Shown: positions 44,095-53,557, counted from the first letter of the stretch. The stretch is 64,000 bases of DNA from Flavobacteriales bacterium (GCA_016703105.1 JADJCS010000002.1:124001-188000); one strand, 5' to 3'. Notes: a model not told the origin generated them from the letters alone. Numbers and translations are program-made.

Positions 44095-45882
44095 TCAGAT
44101 CTTGTGCAGCAGGATGGTCATCAGGCTGGGCATGCTGTAAGCGTGGTCGGCGCCGGTGGTGCGCGCGTCCGCTTCGGGCTTCTCGGTGGGTGCCGCCTCG
44201 GGTGCTTCCGGGGCGGGGGCGAGCGCAGGAGGGGCGAGATCATCGGGTACTTGTTCGGGGCGCACGCTTCCGCTCAAGCCACCGGAGGTCATCGTCCAGG
44301 TGCGGCCCACCATGTCGCGGTCATAGGTATTGGTCACGTTGTCCACATCATCGAGCAGGGGGCCGATGCCGGGGTTGAAGTGGACGGCCCGACCTACCGG
44401 CACCTGCACGGTGAAGCGCACCCGTTGCCCGCGGATCTTGTCCGCACGGGGGAAGTTCACCCAAGGCGAGAAGCGCAATAGCGAATCCGTTTGCTGCACG
44501 TTGCAGGTGATCCGGCCGGAGCGCGCCAGGGATGATTTCATGGAGCGGGCCTGGGAGTTGCGCTCCATTAGAAGATGGTAGAGGGAGTCGGGGCTCGGGA
44601 CCACATCCAGTTCGGCATAGCCGAGATGAACGCTGTCTTTCGTGGTCACCAGGTTCTCGATGTCCCATTCCACATAGCCCTTATCGAAGGCCACGGTCCA
44701 TTCGCCGTCCTCACCTTCCTGTTCCAGGCTGCTCAAGTACAGCGTTTGGCCCAGCGGCTGAACGGGCTGGATCTCGGTGTGCAAGGGCTGGTCGCACTTG
44801 AAATCCTTGGCGAGGCTCAGGCCGATGTACAGCCCCATGAACAGCGCGATGATCCAGATCACAGAGAGGGTCCAACCCAGCCATTGCGGGACACCCACGT
44901 TCAGCAGCAGGCGCAGGCCACCCATGAAGAGACCGATGGTCGGGATCAGGCCGAGCAGCACGATCACCAGTCCGGCGGCGAACGCGTGCCAGTGGGAGTC
45001 GAAAAGCAGTTCACCCAATTCGAAGAAACCGGTCCCGTTCCAACCGTTCAGGCTGTGGTAACTGAAGGTGCTCGCGCCGACCAGGCCGCCGATCAAGGCT
45101 ATGCCAAGAACGATCCCCAGCATGATCATGAAGATGCCGATCACTTTGCCGATGAGCCCAAAGGCTTCGTTCGCGAACCCTTTCGCATTGTATGCGGCCT
45201 TGTTCGCGTAGCTTCGAGCCTCCGGACCGCGCCATTTTTTGCCCAGTTCATCGGCTTCCCTGGCCACTTGTTCGGCGCCGGCCTTTACACGTTCAGTGCC
45301 TTCCTCGAACACGCGCCTGATGTTCTCCACGGTGACCGGCTCGCCGCGCATTTGCAGTTTCTCCGCCGGCGTGGTGGCTCGGGGTACGAGGATCCACAGC
45401 AGGAGGTAGAGGAAGATGGGCGTGCCCCAGCCGAGGCAGATGAACACGATGAAGGCGATACGGAGCCAAAGCGCTTCGGTGCCGAAGTAGGCCGCCGATC
45501 CGCTCAGCACGCCGCCCACCCAACTGTCCTCGGTATCGCGCATCAAGCGCCGCTGACCAGCGGTGTTCTTGGTCCCGGGGTTCGCACCACTGGCCTCGGT
45601 CTGACCGGCCGTATCGCGGTCTTCGCCCACATAATCCTCCGGCTGGCCCATGGTAGCGATCACATGGTCCACATCGTCGATCGTGACCACCTGGCGTCCC
45701 ACCAGCCGCTCGGTGAAGAGCTCGGCGATGCGCGACTCGATGTCGGCCATGATCTCGTCGCGCCCTTCGCTTCCGCTGAATTGGGCCCGGACGGTGTCCA
45801 GATAGCGCTGTAGTTTGGCATAGGCGTCCTCCTCGATGTGGAACACCGTGCCACTGATGTTGGCGGTAAGGGTCTTTTTCAT
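44095..45882 (-). CDS. PspC-domain membrane protein
   Basis: 595 aa. The N-terminus (MKKTLTANISGTVFHIEEDA) and DIESRIAELFTERL (~50-65) form the conserved DUF/PspC front end found in Bacteroidota. The PspC helix region RRLMRDTEDSWVGGVLSGSA with an amphipathic helix is at ~110-130. Several transmembrane helices lie between ~130 and 380 (FIVFICLGWGTPIFLYLLLW, IGIFMIMLGIVLGIALIGGL, ALFMGLYIGLSLAK). The C-terminal ~200 residues form a beta-rich soluble domain. PspC proteins respond to envelope stress. The start overlaps the PadR gene by 4 bp, so regulator and membrane protein are coupled. Confidence 0.9.
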   Translation of the reverse strand: MKKTLTANISGTVFHIEEDAYAKLQRYLDTVRAQFSGSEGRDEIMADIESRIAELFTERLVGRQVVTIDDVDHVIATMGQPEDYVGEDRDTAGQTEASGANPGTKNTAGQRRLMRDTEDSWVGGVLSGSAAYFGTEALWLRIAFIVFICLGWGTPIFLYLLLWILVPRATTPAEKLQMRGEPVTVENIRRVFEEGTERVKAGAEQVAREADELGKKWRGPEARSYANKAAYNAKGFANEAFGLIGKVIGIFMIMLGIVLGIALIGGLVGASTFSYHSLNGWNGTGFFELGELLFDSHWHAFAAGLVIVLLGLIPTIGLFMGGLRLLLNVGVPQWLGWTLSVIWIIALFMGLYIGLSLAKDFKCDQPLHTEIQPVQPLGQTLYLSSLEQEGEDGEWTVAFDKGYVEWDIENLVTTKDSVHLGYAELDVVPSPDSLYHLLMERNSQARSMKSSLARSGRITCNVQQTDSLLRFSPWVNFPRADKIRGQRVRFTVQVPVGRAVHFNPGIGPLLDDVDNVTNTYDRDMVGRTWTMTSGGLSGSVRPEQVPDDLAPPALAPAPEAPEAAPTEKPEADARTTGADHAYSMPSLMTILLHKI

Positions 45883-46217
45883 CGTTGTGCGTTCCTGCGG
45901 GTGGTCTTCTTAACGGCCTGTGAAAGCTCGTCCCAGGTCTGGTCGAGCTCGGTGAGGAATTTGTCGCCCACGGTGGTGAGGCGGTAGTATTTGCGCGGTG
46001 GGCCGGAGCGTGATTCCTCCCACCGGTAGGTGAGCAGGCCCGCGTCCTTCAGCCGCGTGAGCAGTGGGTACAGCGTGCCTTCCACCACGATCAACTTCGC
46101 GTCCTTCAGCTTCGCGATGATGTCCGAGGGATACAGCTCGCCCTGGGCCAGTACTGAGAGTATGCAGTACTCCAGCACGCCCTTGCGCATCTGCGCTTTC
46201 GTGTTCTCGACGTTCAT
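45879..46217 (-). CDS. PadR-family transcriptional repressor
   Basis: 112 aa from ATG 46217 (MNVENTKAQMRKGVLEYCIL). The winged helix-turn-helix is typical: LSVLAQGELYPSDIIAKLKD (~20-40), VVEGTLYPLLTRLKDAGLLTY (~45-65) and ESRSGPPRKYYRLTTVGDKF (~68-88). The PadR/PspC pair is a common Bacteroidota arrangement. An AGTACT...AGTACT dyad lies ~50-70 bp upstream and is the likely autoregulatory operator. The gene overlaps the pspC-like gene by 4 bp. Confidence 0.93.
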   Translation of the reverse strand: MNVENTKAQMRKGVLEYCILSVLAQGELYPSDIIAKLKDAKLIVVEGTLYPLLTRLKDAGLLTYRWEESRSGPPRKYYRLTTVGDKFLTELDQTWDELSQAVKKTTRRNAQR

Positions 46218-46266
46218 TGCTGGCGGTGCCTTGTAGTTTGACGTGCCAAAGATATGGGCGAACTTT

Positions 46267-46289
46267 AGTACTGTGCAACACAAAGTACT
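46267..46289. promoter_or_regulatory. Operator-like dyad AGTACT-N11-AGTACT for PadR
   Basis: Two agtact hexamers 17 bp apart flank gtgcaacacaa and form an interrupted palindrome, a spacing close to two helical turns. It lies in the gap between the padR gene and the divergent membrane-protein gene, so the regulator could control both. Confidence 0.6.
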
Positions 46290-46362
46290 GTTTGTGATGA
46301 ACGGCACCCCCAACGGGACGGGTGGTCCGCGAGCCTGGCAGCCTGGTGCAAAGGGCTTCGTC

Positions 46363-46370
46363 TACTTTTG
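46363..46370 (+). promoter_or_regulatory. Consensus -7 box TACTTTTG, 3 nt before a GTG start
   Basis: TACTTTTG-gcc-GTG precedes the GT39-like gene. It is the second exact TAnnTTTG copy placed this close to a start, which suggests a leaderless transcript. Confidence 0.5.
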
Positions 46371-46373
46371 GCC

Positions 46374-48125
46374 GTGACCCGCCCCATGATCCTCTGGACC
46401 GCGCTCGCACTCCTGTTCCTTCTGCTCGCAGGCGTGGCTTGGGCTTTGGGTCAATGGTCCTTCGCGGCCTCCAAGGCGTATGTGGATGGTTTGGCACCGG
46501 ATGGTTCCGTGGAAACCTGGGATATGGCGTTCCATCGCCGGGTGCAGGGGAACCTGCGGTGGCTGGCGGCGCTTCTCGCCGGCCTGGGCCTGGCCGTGGC
46601 AGGGGGACAGCGGTTACTGGCGAGCTCACTTCGGCCGGAGCGAGCGGGATGGTCCGGTTTCATGGCCGATGTGCGCTCGGGGATCCGGAAGGTGAACGCG
46701 CGTACATCGGGCACGCACAAGCGTGTGGTCTGGGCGCTGATCCTTGCCGGTGCGGCATTGCGGATCTGGCAGATGCGCCAACCCGTGATCTATGACGAGG
46801 CCTTCACCTATACCTACTATGCCACCCGCCCGCTTTCGGTGATCATTTCGGATTACAGCTATCCCAACAACCAGGTCTTCCACACCCTGTTGGTGAAGCT
46901 GTCCACTTCCCTGTTCGGGGCGCACCTCTGGAGCCTGCGCTTACCGGCCCTCATCGCGGGGATCCTGGCCCTGCCGCTGAGCTACCTCTTCGCACGGATC
47001 ACCTTCAACCGGTACATCGCCATGATCATGCTGGCGCTGGTGGCCAGCTGTGGTTCGCTCATCGAGTACAGTGCGCTCGGGCGTGGGTACAGCATTACCT
47101 GGTGTTGCATGATCGTTTCCTGGATCATCGGCCGCCACCTTACCAAGACCAACAATGGCGTGAGCGCTGTGCTCCTGGCCGTGGTATTGGCCGTTGGCAT
47201 GTGGACGGTGACTTCCACGCTCTACATCGCGGCGGCCACCTATATATGGTTGTTCCTTCAGCTCATACTGCGCTATGGATCGACGCTCGGCACACGCATG
47301 TACCGGTTCATCCTTTCGGTGGTGCTCTTCCTGGTGTGTACGGTGCTGTTCTATCTGCCGGTGATCGTGGTGCATGGACTGGGCCAACTGTTCCACCATC
47401 CCACCATGGGGGACAATACCTGGGAGGTCTTCTCGGCCACCCACCACGAGCGTAGCCTGGATCTGTGGGTGTACTTCACGGAAACGTCCGCTGCGTGGAT
47501 CGCATTTGCCGGCTTGGCGGCCATCACATACGCCGCTTACATCAGTAGTAAGTATCGGATGCTCATCGTCGCAACAGCGCTGGGAGCTATTCCCATCGTC
47601 ATCGCCCAAAGCCTGGTGGCCCCGCCCCGCGTTTGGATCTACACGCTTTTCGTAATGCACCTGGGTTCGGCCATCGGCCTGTTCTATCTTCTGAAGCTGC
47701 TGCAGGACACCGGGCTCAAGAGCTTTGGGAAACGCTTCCGCACGGTGCTCACCAGCCTGTTGATCTTCGTGGGCATGGGCTGGCTGGGCATGCGGGGCAT
47801 CCGCGACCGTATCGACCGTTTCCCCGAGGCCGCTTTGGCCGCGGATCATTTCAAGAACGTGCTTGTGAGCGGCGACCGTGTGTTCACCGATTTCCCGTGG
47901 GAAGCCCCGCTGGAGTTCCACTTCATGGCGGCCAGGATCCCACGCGAACTATTGTACACGAAGCCATCGCCCCGTTCGGCGCTCTATGTGATGGTGGGAC
48001 CTGCCGCCGGGCAAACACCGGAGAGCGTTCTGTCGCACCACGAACTCACCCTGGACTCCGTAACCGTTCCGGATAAGGTGATGGATTGGAAACGATTGGA
48101 GATCTTCGCGGCCCGACTGCGTTAG
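46374..48125 (+). CDS. GT39/ArnT-like multi-spanning membrane glycosyltransferase
   Basis: 583 aa from GTG 46374; ATG 46386 is the alternative. A first transmembrane helix (LWTALALLFLLLAGVAWALG) is followed by a cytoplasmic linker. Then come many helices with the first-loop motif RQPVIYDEAFTYTYYATRP (~138-156), which places the DE catalytic acid as in GT-C mannosyl and arabinosyl transferases. The C-terminal ~80 residues are extracytoplasmic. Such enzymes use polyprenyl-phosphate sugars to modify lipids or proteins. The acceptor is unknown. It runs divergently from padR and shares the control region. Confidence 0.8.
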   Translation: MTRPMILWTALALLFLLLAGVAWALGQWSFAASKAYVDGLAPDGSVETWDMAFHRRVQGNLRWLAALLAGLGLAVAGGQRLLASSLRPERAGWSGFMADVRSGIRKVNARTSGTHKRVVWALILAGAALRIWQMRQPVIYDEAFTYTYYATRPLSVIISDYSYPNNQVFHTLLVKLSTSLFGAHLWSLRLPALIAGILALPLSYLFARITFNRYIAMIMLALVASCGSLIEYSALGRGYSITWCCMIVSWIIGRHLTKTNNGVSAVLLAVVLAVGMWTVTSTLYIAAATYIWLFLQLILRYGSTLGTRMYRFILSVVLFLVCTVLFYLPVIVVHGLGQLFHHPTMGDNTWEVFSATHHERSLDLWVYFTETSAAWIAFAGLAAITYAAYISSKYRMLIVATALGAIPIVIAQSLVAPPRVWIYTLFVMHLGSAIGLFYLLKLLQDTGLKSFGKRFRTVLTSLLIFVGMGWLGMRGIRDRIDRFPEAALAADHFKNVLVSGDRVFTDFPWEAPLEFHFMAARIPRELLYTKPSPRSALYVMVGPAAGQTPESVLSHHELTLDSVTVPDKVMDWKRLEIFAARLR

Positions 48126-48209
48126 GGGCGGATGATCCCCGGCCGACCCGAAAGGATCAAGAAAGGAACATGTACGGGCCGATGATCATCGGCCCCAACA
48201 CGAACTCAC

Positions 48210-49901
48210 ATGGCAGAAGAAGGCAGACAGATCATTTTCAATATGGTGAAGGTGGGCAAGACCCTGCCTTCGGGGAAAAAGATCCTCAACGACATCTATC
48301 TCGGCTTCTACTACGGGGCCAAGATCGGGATCCTCGGTCTCAACGGCAGCGGTAAGTCCACCCTGATGCGGATCATCGCCGGCAAGGAGAAGAGCTTCGA
48401 AGGCGATGTGATGCTCAGCCCTGGCTATACGATCGGGCATCTGGAGCAAGAGCCCGAACTCGACGAGACCAAGACCGTGATCGAGATCGTCCGCGAAGGC
48501 GTGCAGCCTGTCATGGACCTGCTGAAGGAATATGAGGACGTGAACAACAAGTTCGCCGACGAGGAGATCCTGAACGATCCGGACAAGATGGACAAGCTCA
48601 TCGCTCGTCAGGCGGTGTTGCAGGACAAGATCGAAGCGACCGGTGCCTGGGAGATCGATCAGAAGCTGGACATCGCGATGGATGCCTTGCGGTGTCCCGA
48701 CCCGGACCAGAAGATCAACGTACTGAGCGGTGGCGAACGCCGCCGCGTGGCCCTGTGCCGCCTGCTTCTGCAAGCGCCGGACATCCTCCTCCTCGACGAA
48801 CCGACCAACCACTTGGACGCCGAGAGCGTGGCCTGGCTGGAGCACCACCTGGCGGACTACAAAGGCACCGTGATCGCCATCACCCACGACCGTTACTTCC
48901 TGGACAACGTGGCGGGCTGGATCCTGGAGCTCGATCGCGGCGAAGGCATCCCCTTACAAGGGCAACTACACCAACTGGCTGGAGCAAAAGACCGCTCGTC
49001 TGGCCCAGGAGGAAAAGACAGAGAGCAAGCGCGCCCGCGTGCTGAAGCAGGAATTGGAATGGGTGCGCAGCAACGCCAAGGCCCGCCGTACCAAGAGCAA
49101 GGCCCGCCTGCAGAACTACGAGAAGATGCAGGGCGAGAGCGTGAAGGAGAAGGAGGCCAAGTTGGAGATCTATATCCCCAACGGCCAGCGTCTCGGCGAC
49201 AAGGTGATCGAGTTCAAGAACGTGAGCAAGGGCTTCGGCGATCGCGTGCTCTTCGAGAACGTGAGCTTCTCCTGCCACCTGCCGGTATCATCGGGATCAT
49301 CGGCCCGAACGGTGCTGGGAAGTCCATCATGTTCCGCATGATCATGGGCGACGAGAAACCCGATGCGGGCACCGTCACCCTCGGCGATACCGTACAACTC
49401 GCCTACGTGGATCAGAGCCACAAGGACCTGGTGCCCGACCGCACCGTGTGGGAGGTGCTGAGCAACGCACAGGAACAGATGCTTATCGGCGGCACGCTGG
49501 TGAACAGCCGTGCCTACCTCGCACGTTTCAACTTCACAGGCCCGGACCAGAACAAGAAGGTGGGCGTGCTCTCCGGTGGGGAGCGCAACCGCCTGCACCT
49601 GGCCATGACGCTGAAGAACGGCAGCAACGTGCTACTGCTTGACGAACCGACCAACGACCTGGACGTGAACACGCTCCGTGCGCTGGAAGAAGGCATCGAG
49701 GACTACAGTGGCTGCGCCGTGATCATCAGCCACGACCGCTGGTTCATGGACCGCGTGTGTACGCACATCCTCGCCTTCGAAGGCGACAGCCAGGTCTACT
49801 GGTTCGAGGGCGGCTTCAGCGAGTATGAAGAGAACCACAAGAAGCGGGTGGGGGATATCATCCCGCACAGGTTGAAGTACAAGAAGTTGGTTAGGGGCTG
49901 A
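48210..49901 (+). CDS. ettA: EttA-type ABC-F translation factor with two compensating frameshifts
   Basis: 563 codons from ATG 48210. The first ATPase has Walker A GLNGSGKS (43-50), LSGGERRRVA and LLLDEPTNHLD. The second has GPNGAGKS, GVLSGGERNRLHLA and LLLDEPTNDLD. EttA binds the ribosomal E site and throttles initiation. Between ~248 and ~354 the frame is wrong: an extra T near 48953 (cccttacaag for ccctacaag) and a missing C near 49272 leave the linker and the start of the second domain readable only in another frame (LKQELEWVRSNAKARRTKSK ... EFKNVSKGFGDRVLFENVSF). A functional ettA is expected, so errors are likely. Its last 42 bp recur at 62847-62888. Confidence 0.9.
   Translation: MAEEGRQIIFNMVKVGKTLPSGKKILNDIYLGFYYGAKIGILGLNGSGKSTLMRIIAGKEKSFEGDVMLSPGYTIGHLEQEPELDETKTVIEIVREGVQPVMDLLKEYEDVNNKFADEEILNDPDKMDKLIARQAVLQDKIEATGAWEIDQKLDIAMDALRCPDPDQKINVLSGGERRRVALCRLLLQAPDILLLDEPTNHLDAESVAWLEHHLADYKGTVIAITHDRYFLDNVAGWILELDRGEGIPLQGQLHQLAGAKDRSSGPGGKDREQARPRAEAGIGMGAQQRQGPPYQEQGPPAELREDAGREREGEGGQVGDLYPQRPASRRQGDRVQEREQGLRRSRALRERELLLPPAGIIGIIGPNGAGKSIMFRMIMGDEKPDAGTVTLGDTVQLAYVDQSHKDLVPDRTVWEVLSNAQEQMLIGGTLVNSRAYLARFNFTGPDQNKKVGVLSGGERNRLHLAMTLKNGSNVLLLDEPTNDLDVNTLRALEEGIEDYSGCAVIISHDRWFMDRVCTHILAFEGDSQVYWFEGGFSEYEENHKKRVGDIIPHRLKYKKLVRG
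49854..49895 (+). repeat. 3' end of ettA, live copy of the direct repeat
   Basis: Forty-two bp encoding DIIPHRLKYKKLVR match 62847-62888 at 39 of 42 positions. The live gene adds a Gly codon before its stop. No terminator follows within the next 100 bp. Confidence 0.85.
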
Positions 49902-50455
49902 ATTGCCTATTCCCAGATTGCGGGTTGGGGCGACTTGGTTTCCACTAGGAACCGTCGATCGTTAGATCAGCGGCTGCTAGAGACCCGTTTGAAACACGTC
50001 TACAGCACTTATCTTGACCCTTGGGACGGGCGATATGTTCCTCCTTCCCAATATCATCGCTAAGGTTGCATATCTACTTGGTGCTGACGCAAGTGCATAA
50101 GGGCTGCCAGTTGTGAGTCAGATGGCTGAACGTATGGAGGATCAGGTTGGTTGGATACGAGCCAATCGCTCTTGTGTTCCTGACGAGGACATGGGCAAGA
50201 CCAATATGAACCTGCGTTACGACAATGTTCTCGACGCTTATCTGTCAGAGCTGGAGCATGGGTCGTTCCGTCCAACCTTTTTCACAATGGCGAAGTTCCG
50301 GCGGAATTCGCGTGAGCGATTGAAGCGGAAAGCCCAAAGGCTGGTAATCCGGCGAGGCCTTCGCGGAAAGCACGACAACCCGGAGGTCATAACCAGAACG
50401 CCGCAAGGCCTTCGTTCCCGAAGCCCCTGCGGCGTTCATCGTTCGTCTTACGCCC
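49902..50455. other. 554-bp gene-free region, AT-richer than its surroundings
   Basis: It lies between the ettA stop and the end of the GEVED gene. The base composition is visibly lower in GC than the neighbouring genes. A 149-codon ORF (50113-50562) crosses it but lacks coding character and runs antisense into the GEVED gene, so I do not call it. The only structure seen is the hairpin at 50396-50437. The region could hold an RNA gene or decayed coding sequence from an insertion. Confidence 0.5.
50396..50437 (-). terminator. Strong two-part hairpin after the GEVED gene
   Basis: gaacgccgca pairs with tgcggcgttc (10 bp) and encloses ggccttcg/cgaagccc with a 4-nt loop. It begins ~20 bp past the stop of the minus-strand gene. 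No clear U-tract follows, so it may only protect the 3' end. Confidence 0.55.
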
Positions 50456-53452
50456 TCACCACACGAAGCGCTTCACTTGCCGCGCATCGCCGTGGTGCAC
50501 TTGCACGGTGTAAGCGCCGCGTGCGAAGTCGAGCATCGGCAGGTCCGTGCGGTCGGCGGTGATGCGGCCGGTGGCCAGTGTACGGCCGGTGGCATCGAGG
50601 AGCAAATAGCTGTTGCCGATGAGGGAGGCATCGGTGAGCAGTTTTACGCCATCGGTGGTGGGCAGCAGGCGCAGGTCGGCGATGATCGCGGTTAGCACGC
50701 CGGTGCTCGTTTCGATGTACACGGTATAGTCCTCGGTCTCTCCATAGCTCGCATCCAGGCAAGCATTGCTCATGGGGCTGGTTGCGCAGCGCACGCGCAT
50801 GCGCGTGCTGCCAAGCGTGGTGCCGGGCGGCACGGTGAAGGGCAGGTCGTTCGTGCCGAACGGATCTACGATGCCGATCCAGCCCAGTGACTCACCGGCA
50901 TCATCGAAGTCGTTGTCGTTGTTGTAGTCGATCCACGCGGAGTAGGTGTCGCCAGCGTACTCTCCACCTGTGATCGTAAGGGTTGCAGGTTGGCCCACGA
51001 TCAGTGTGGTGCTTTGCGCCGTGTAGTCCTGGTAGGCCACACCGAACGCGCTGCCGGTGCCGGTGTTCTGGATCGTGCCCAGTTGCACGCCATCGATGAA
51101 GTCGCCATCGGTGGTCCATTGGTTCATGAACGGAATGCACGGTCCGTTGGGGTCTTCCACGACGACCAACCAATCGAAGAGCTGGCCATAGGGCTGATCA
51201 TCACACGGATCAATCAACGGGAAGTTGGCATCGTCGTTGGCGCGCAGGCGCATGAAGTGCTGGCCCGGCAGGCAGTTGGGCGGCAACGGGTAGACCATCG
51301 TGATGGGTTCACCAGCGACCGCACTGGTGTAGATGAGGGGTTCTTCGTTCGTGTCGAAGAAATCGCCATCGTCGTTCATGTCCATGCTCAGCCGATAGGT
51401 CTCGGGAGCGTAGGACCCTGCTATGAAGCTGATGGTGATGGAACTGCCTGCGTCGTGGTGGTACGGCATGGCACTCCACGCTATGTAGTAGGGGAAATCC
51501 GTTTGCGCCGCATAGGCATCACCTTCTATCGTCATGTCGGTGAAGCCATCGCCGAGCTGTGTGCCATAGCCCTGCAATGGCAGGCAGGGCCAGCCCTCGC
51601 TATCCACGGAGAGGGTGAAGTCCACCGCGCTGCCGAAGTCGCTGGGATCGCATGCGCCCACGTTCGCATCGGTGTGCGCCACACGCATGCGCGCATAGCC
51701 CACGTAATAGTAGTCCGGGGTAATGTCGAAGGTCACTTGTGCGAAGCCCGTGCCCACCGGCAGGCTGCCGATCAGTTCGAAGCCATTGCCCCAGTCGACC
51801 CATGCGCTGAGGTAGCCTGACGCGGACGATCCGCCGAACATCGTGAGGGTGCTCGTAGCGCCCGACTGCAAATGCGCGCCAATATTGGTGGCATCGGTGT
51901 ACCCGCTTGGAGCTGGGACCGGTCCGTAGGACATACCGGCCAATTGTACTTCGCTCACGTAGTGGCCCTGGTTCGCTTGTGCGCCGTAGAGTGGGATGCA
52001 GGGTGAGCCATCCTGGATCACGATCGTGTAGTCCTCGGTTTCGCCCCAGAGGTATGACCCGCACGCATCGTAGGCGCCCTCACCGGATATGCACAGCACC
52101 CGCATGGTGGTATAGCCGCTGGGCGCATCGGCCGGTATCGTCACATCCAATGTGGTGGTCTGTACCCCGAAACCAGTTGCGTAGGTTCCGGCCAGCTCCT
52201 CATTCGGCTCATAGGTGAAGTCGTGGTCCAAGTCCACCCAGATCGCATACACATCATATTGGGCGGTGGTTCCGGACGTGATGGTAGCGGTATAGGTGCT
52301 ACCGGGAACCACGGAGGCGATGAGACCAGGCCCGCCATACCGGAAGTCGCTGTACGCAATGCCATCCTGGGCACCGGACCCGCTATTGTTGATCGTGCCG
52401 AACACGAAGCCATCGATGTAGTCCCCACCGTTGGTGCCGTACGCATACACCGGAATGCACGGCGCGCCATCGTCGATGATCACGGTGTAGTCCTCTGTCT
52501 CGCCATAGACGAATGTTCCGCACGCATCGGTGGGATCCTCGTTGTAAGTGCATATCACACGCATTCGTGTGTATCCGGTGTGCGCGTCGGGGGGGATCGG
52601 TACCTGGAGCTGGAGCACCTCACCTGCGGAATTGGTGGTGCCGGTCGCGAGCTTTTCAGCCAGGCTGAATACGCCGTCCTGGTCAAGGTCCACCCATACT
52701 GTATAATACTCGCTGAAGTTGCCGTCGGACGAGCCGGACACGATCTCCATGGGATAAGAGGAGCCGGGAGCAACGGAAGTGATGAAGTTGGGCCCGGCCA
52801 ACAGGCCGCTGTACGGCGATACGGTAGTACCCCCCGAGCTGGTGTTTTCGATGTTGCCGAATGTGACACCGTCGATGTAGTCGCCAGAGTTCGTACCGAC
52901 CGTATAGAGCGGAATGCACGGCGCGCCATCGTCGATCACCACGGTGTAGTCCTCGGTTTCTCCGATGACCATTACGCCGCAAGGGTCATTTGCGTCATCT
53001 CCAATGCTGGTGCACAACACGCGCATGCCCGTGTAGCCACGTTGCGCGTCGGCAGGTATTGTTATGGACAAGGTGACGCTCGCCGTATCGTCTTCGACCA
53101 ACTGGTAGGCCAGTTGCTCGGTGGGGCCGTAGACATGATCACGGTCAAGATCGACCCAGATCGCATATTGGGTGAGTTCCGAGGCGGGGCCGAGGAAGAT
53201 GGTGGCCGAGTTGGTTGAACCCGGAACGACGGTAGTTATGCTGTTGAGGCCGGTGTTGGTGTAATCCGCATATCCGGGAAGAGCGGTGGGGCCGGTCCCC
53301 AGGTTGTTGATCGTACCCAGGACGAAGCCATCGATGTAGGTACCGGAGCCTCCACCAATACCAGAGTATGTGGGTTGGCAATAGGTCTGGGCGGACGAGG
53401 TCAATGACTGCAACAAACAACCGAGGAGGAGAATGCGGAGAGACGTTTTCAT
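50456..53452 (-). CDS. GEVED-repeat secreted protein with T9SS type A tail
   Basis: 998 aa from ATG 53452 (MKTSLRILLLGCLLQSLTSS, signal peptide). Six ~150-residue GEVED modules follow. Each opens with C(I/L)P.Y..GT..GDYIDG, has the calcium-like VWVDLD.D..Y and (Y/A)TRMRV.C, and closes with YGETEDYTV. The T9SS tail has LRLLPTTDGVKLL and ends RQVKRFVW. Such proteins are large secreted surface components, probably carbohydrate- or protein-binding. The DNA of the modules is also repetitive: the segment coding YGETEDYTV.I.DGAPCIP recurs nearly unchanged. It is the first gene inside the segment bounded by the ettA 3'-end repeats. Confidence 0.9.
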   Translation of the reverse strand: MKTSLRILLLGCLLQSLTSSAQTYCQPTYSGIGGGSGTYIDGFVLGTINNLGTGPTALPGYADYTNTGLNSITTVVPGSTNSATIFLGPASELTQYAIWVDLDRDHVYGPTEQLAYQLVEDDTASVTLSITIPADAQRGYTGMRVLCTSIGDDANDPCGVMVIGETEDYTVVIDDGAPCIPLYTVGTNSGDYIDGVTFGNIENTSSGGTTVSPYSGLLAGPNFITSVAPGSSYPMEIVSGSSDGNFSEYYTVWVDLDQDGVFSLAEKLATGTTNSAGEVLQLQVPIPPDAHTGYTRMRVICTYNEDPTDACGTFVYGETEDYTVIIDDGAPCIPVYAYGTNGGDYIDGFVFGTINNSGSGAQDGIAYSDFRYGGPGLIASVVPGSTYTATITSGTTAQYDVYAIWVDLDHDFTYEPNEELAGTYATGFGVQTTTLDVTIPADAPSGYTTMRVLCISGEGAYDACGSYLWGETEDYTIVIQDGSPCIPLYGAQANQGHYVSEVQLAGMSYGPVPAPSGYTDATNIGAHLQSGATSTLTMFGGSSASGYLSAWVDWGNGFELIGSLPVGTGFAQVTFDITPDYYYVGYARMRVAHTDANVGACDPSDFGSAVDFTLSVDSEGWPCLPLQGYGTQLGDGFTDMTIEGDAYAAQTDFPYYIAWSAMPYHHDAGSSITISFIAGSYAPETYRLSMDMNDDGDFFDTNEEPLIYTSAVAGEPITMVYPLPPNCLPGQHFMRLRANDDANFPLIDPCDDQPYGQLFDWLVVVEDPNGPCIPFMNQWTTDGDFIDGVQLGTIQNTGTGSAFGVAYQDYTAQSTTLIVGQPATLTITGGEYAGDTYSAWIDYNNDNDFDDAGESLGWIGIVDPFGTNDLPFTVPPGTTLGSTRMRVRCATSPMSNACLDASYGETEDYTVYIETSTGVLTAIIADLRLLPTTDGVKLLTDASLIGNSYLLLDATGRTLATGRITADRTDLPMLDFARGAYTVQVHHGDARQVKRFVW

Positions 53453-53557
53453 AGGTCGGGGATCTTAGTTTCCAGCGATGGAATTCGACGGTACAAACGA
53501 ACTCCGCGCGGAGGCGGGCAACAATCCTTGCGTCCAATGAACCGGCGGCTCGGCGGC

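Noticed and set aside
50113..50562. 149-codon plus-strand ORF after ettA
   Set aside because: Arg/Ser-rich with no recognisable motif, and its second half is antisense to the well-supported GEVED gene. Treated as non-coding.
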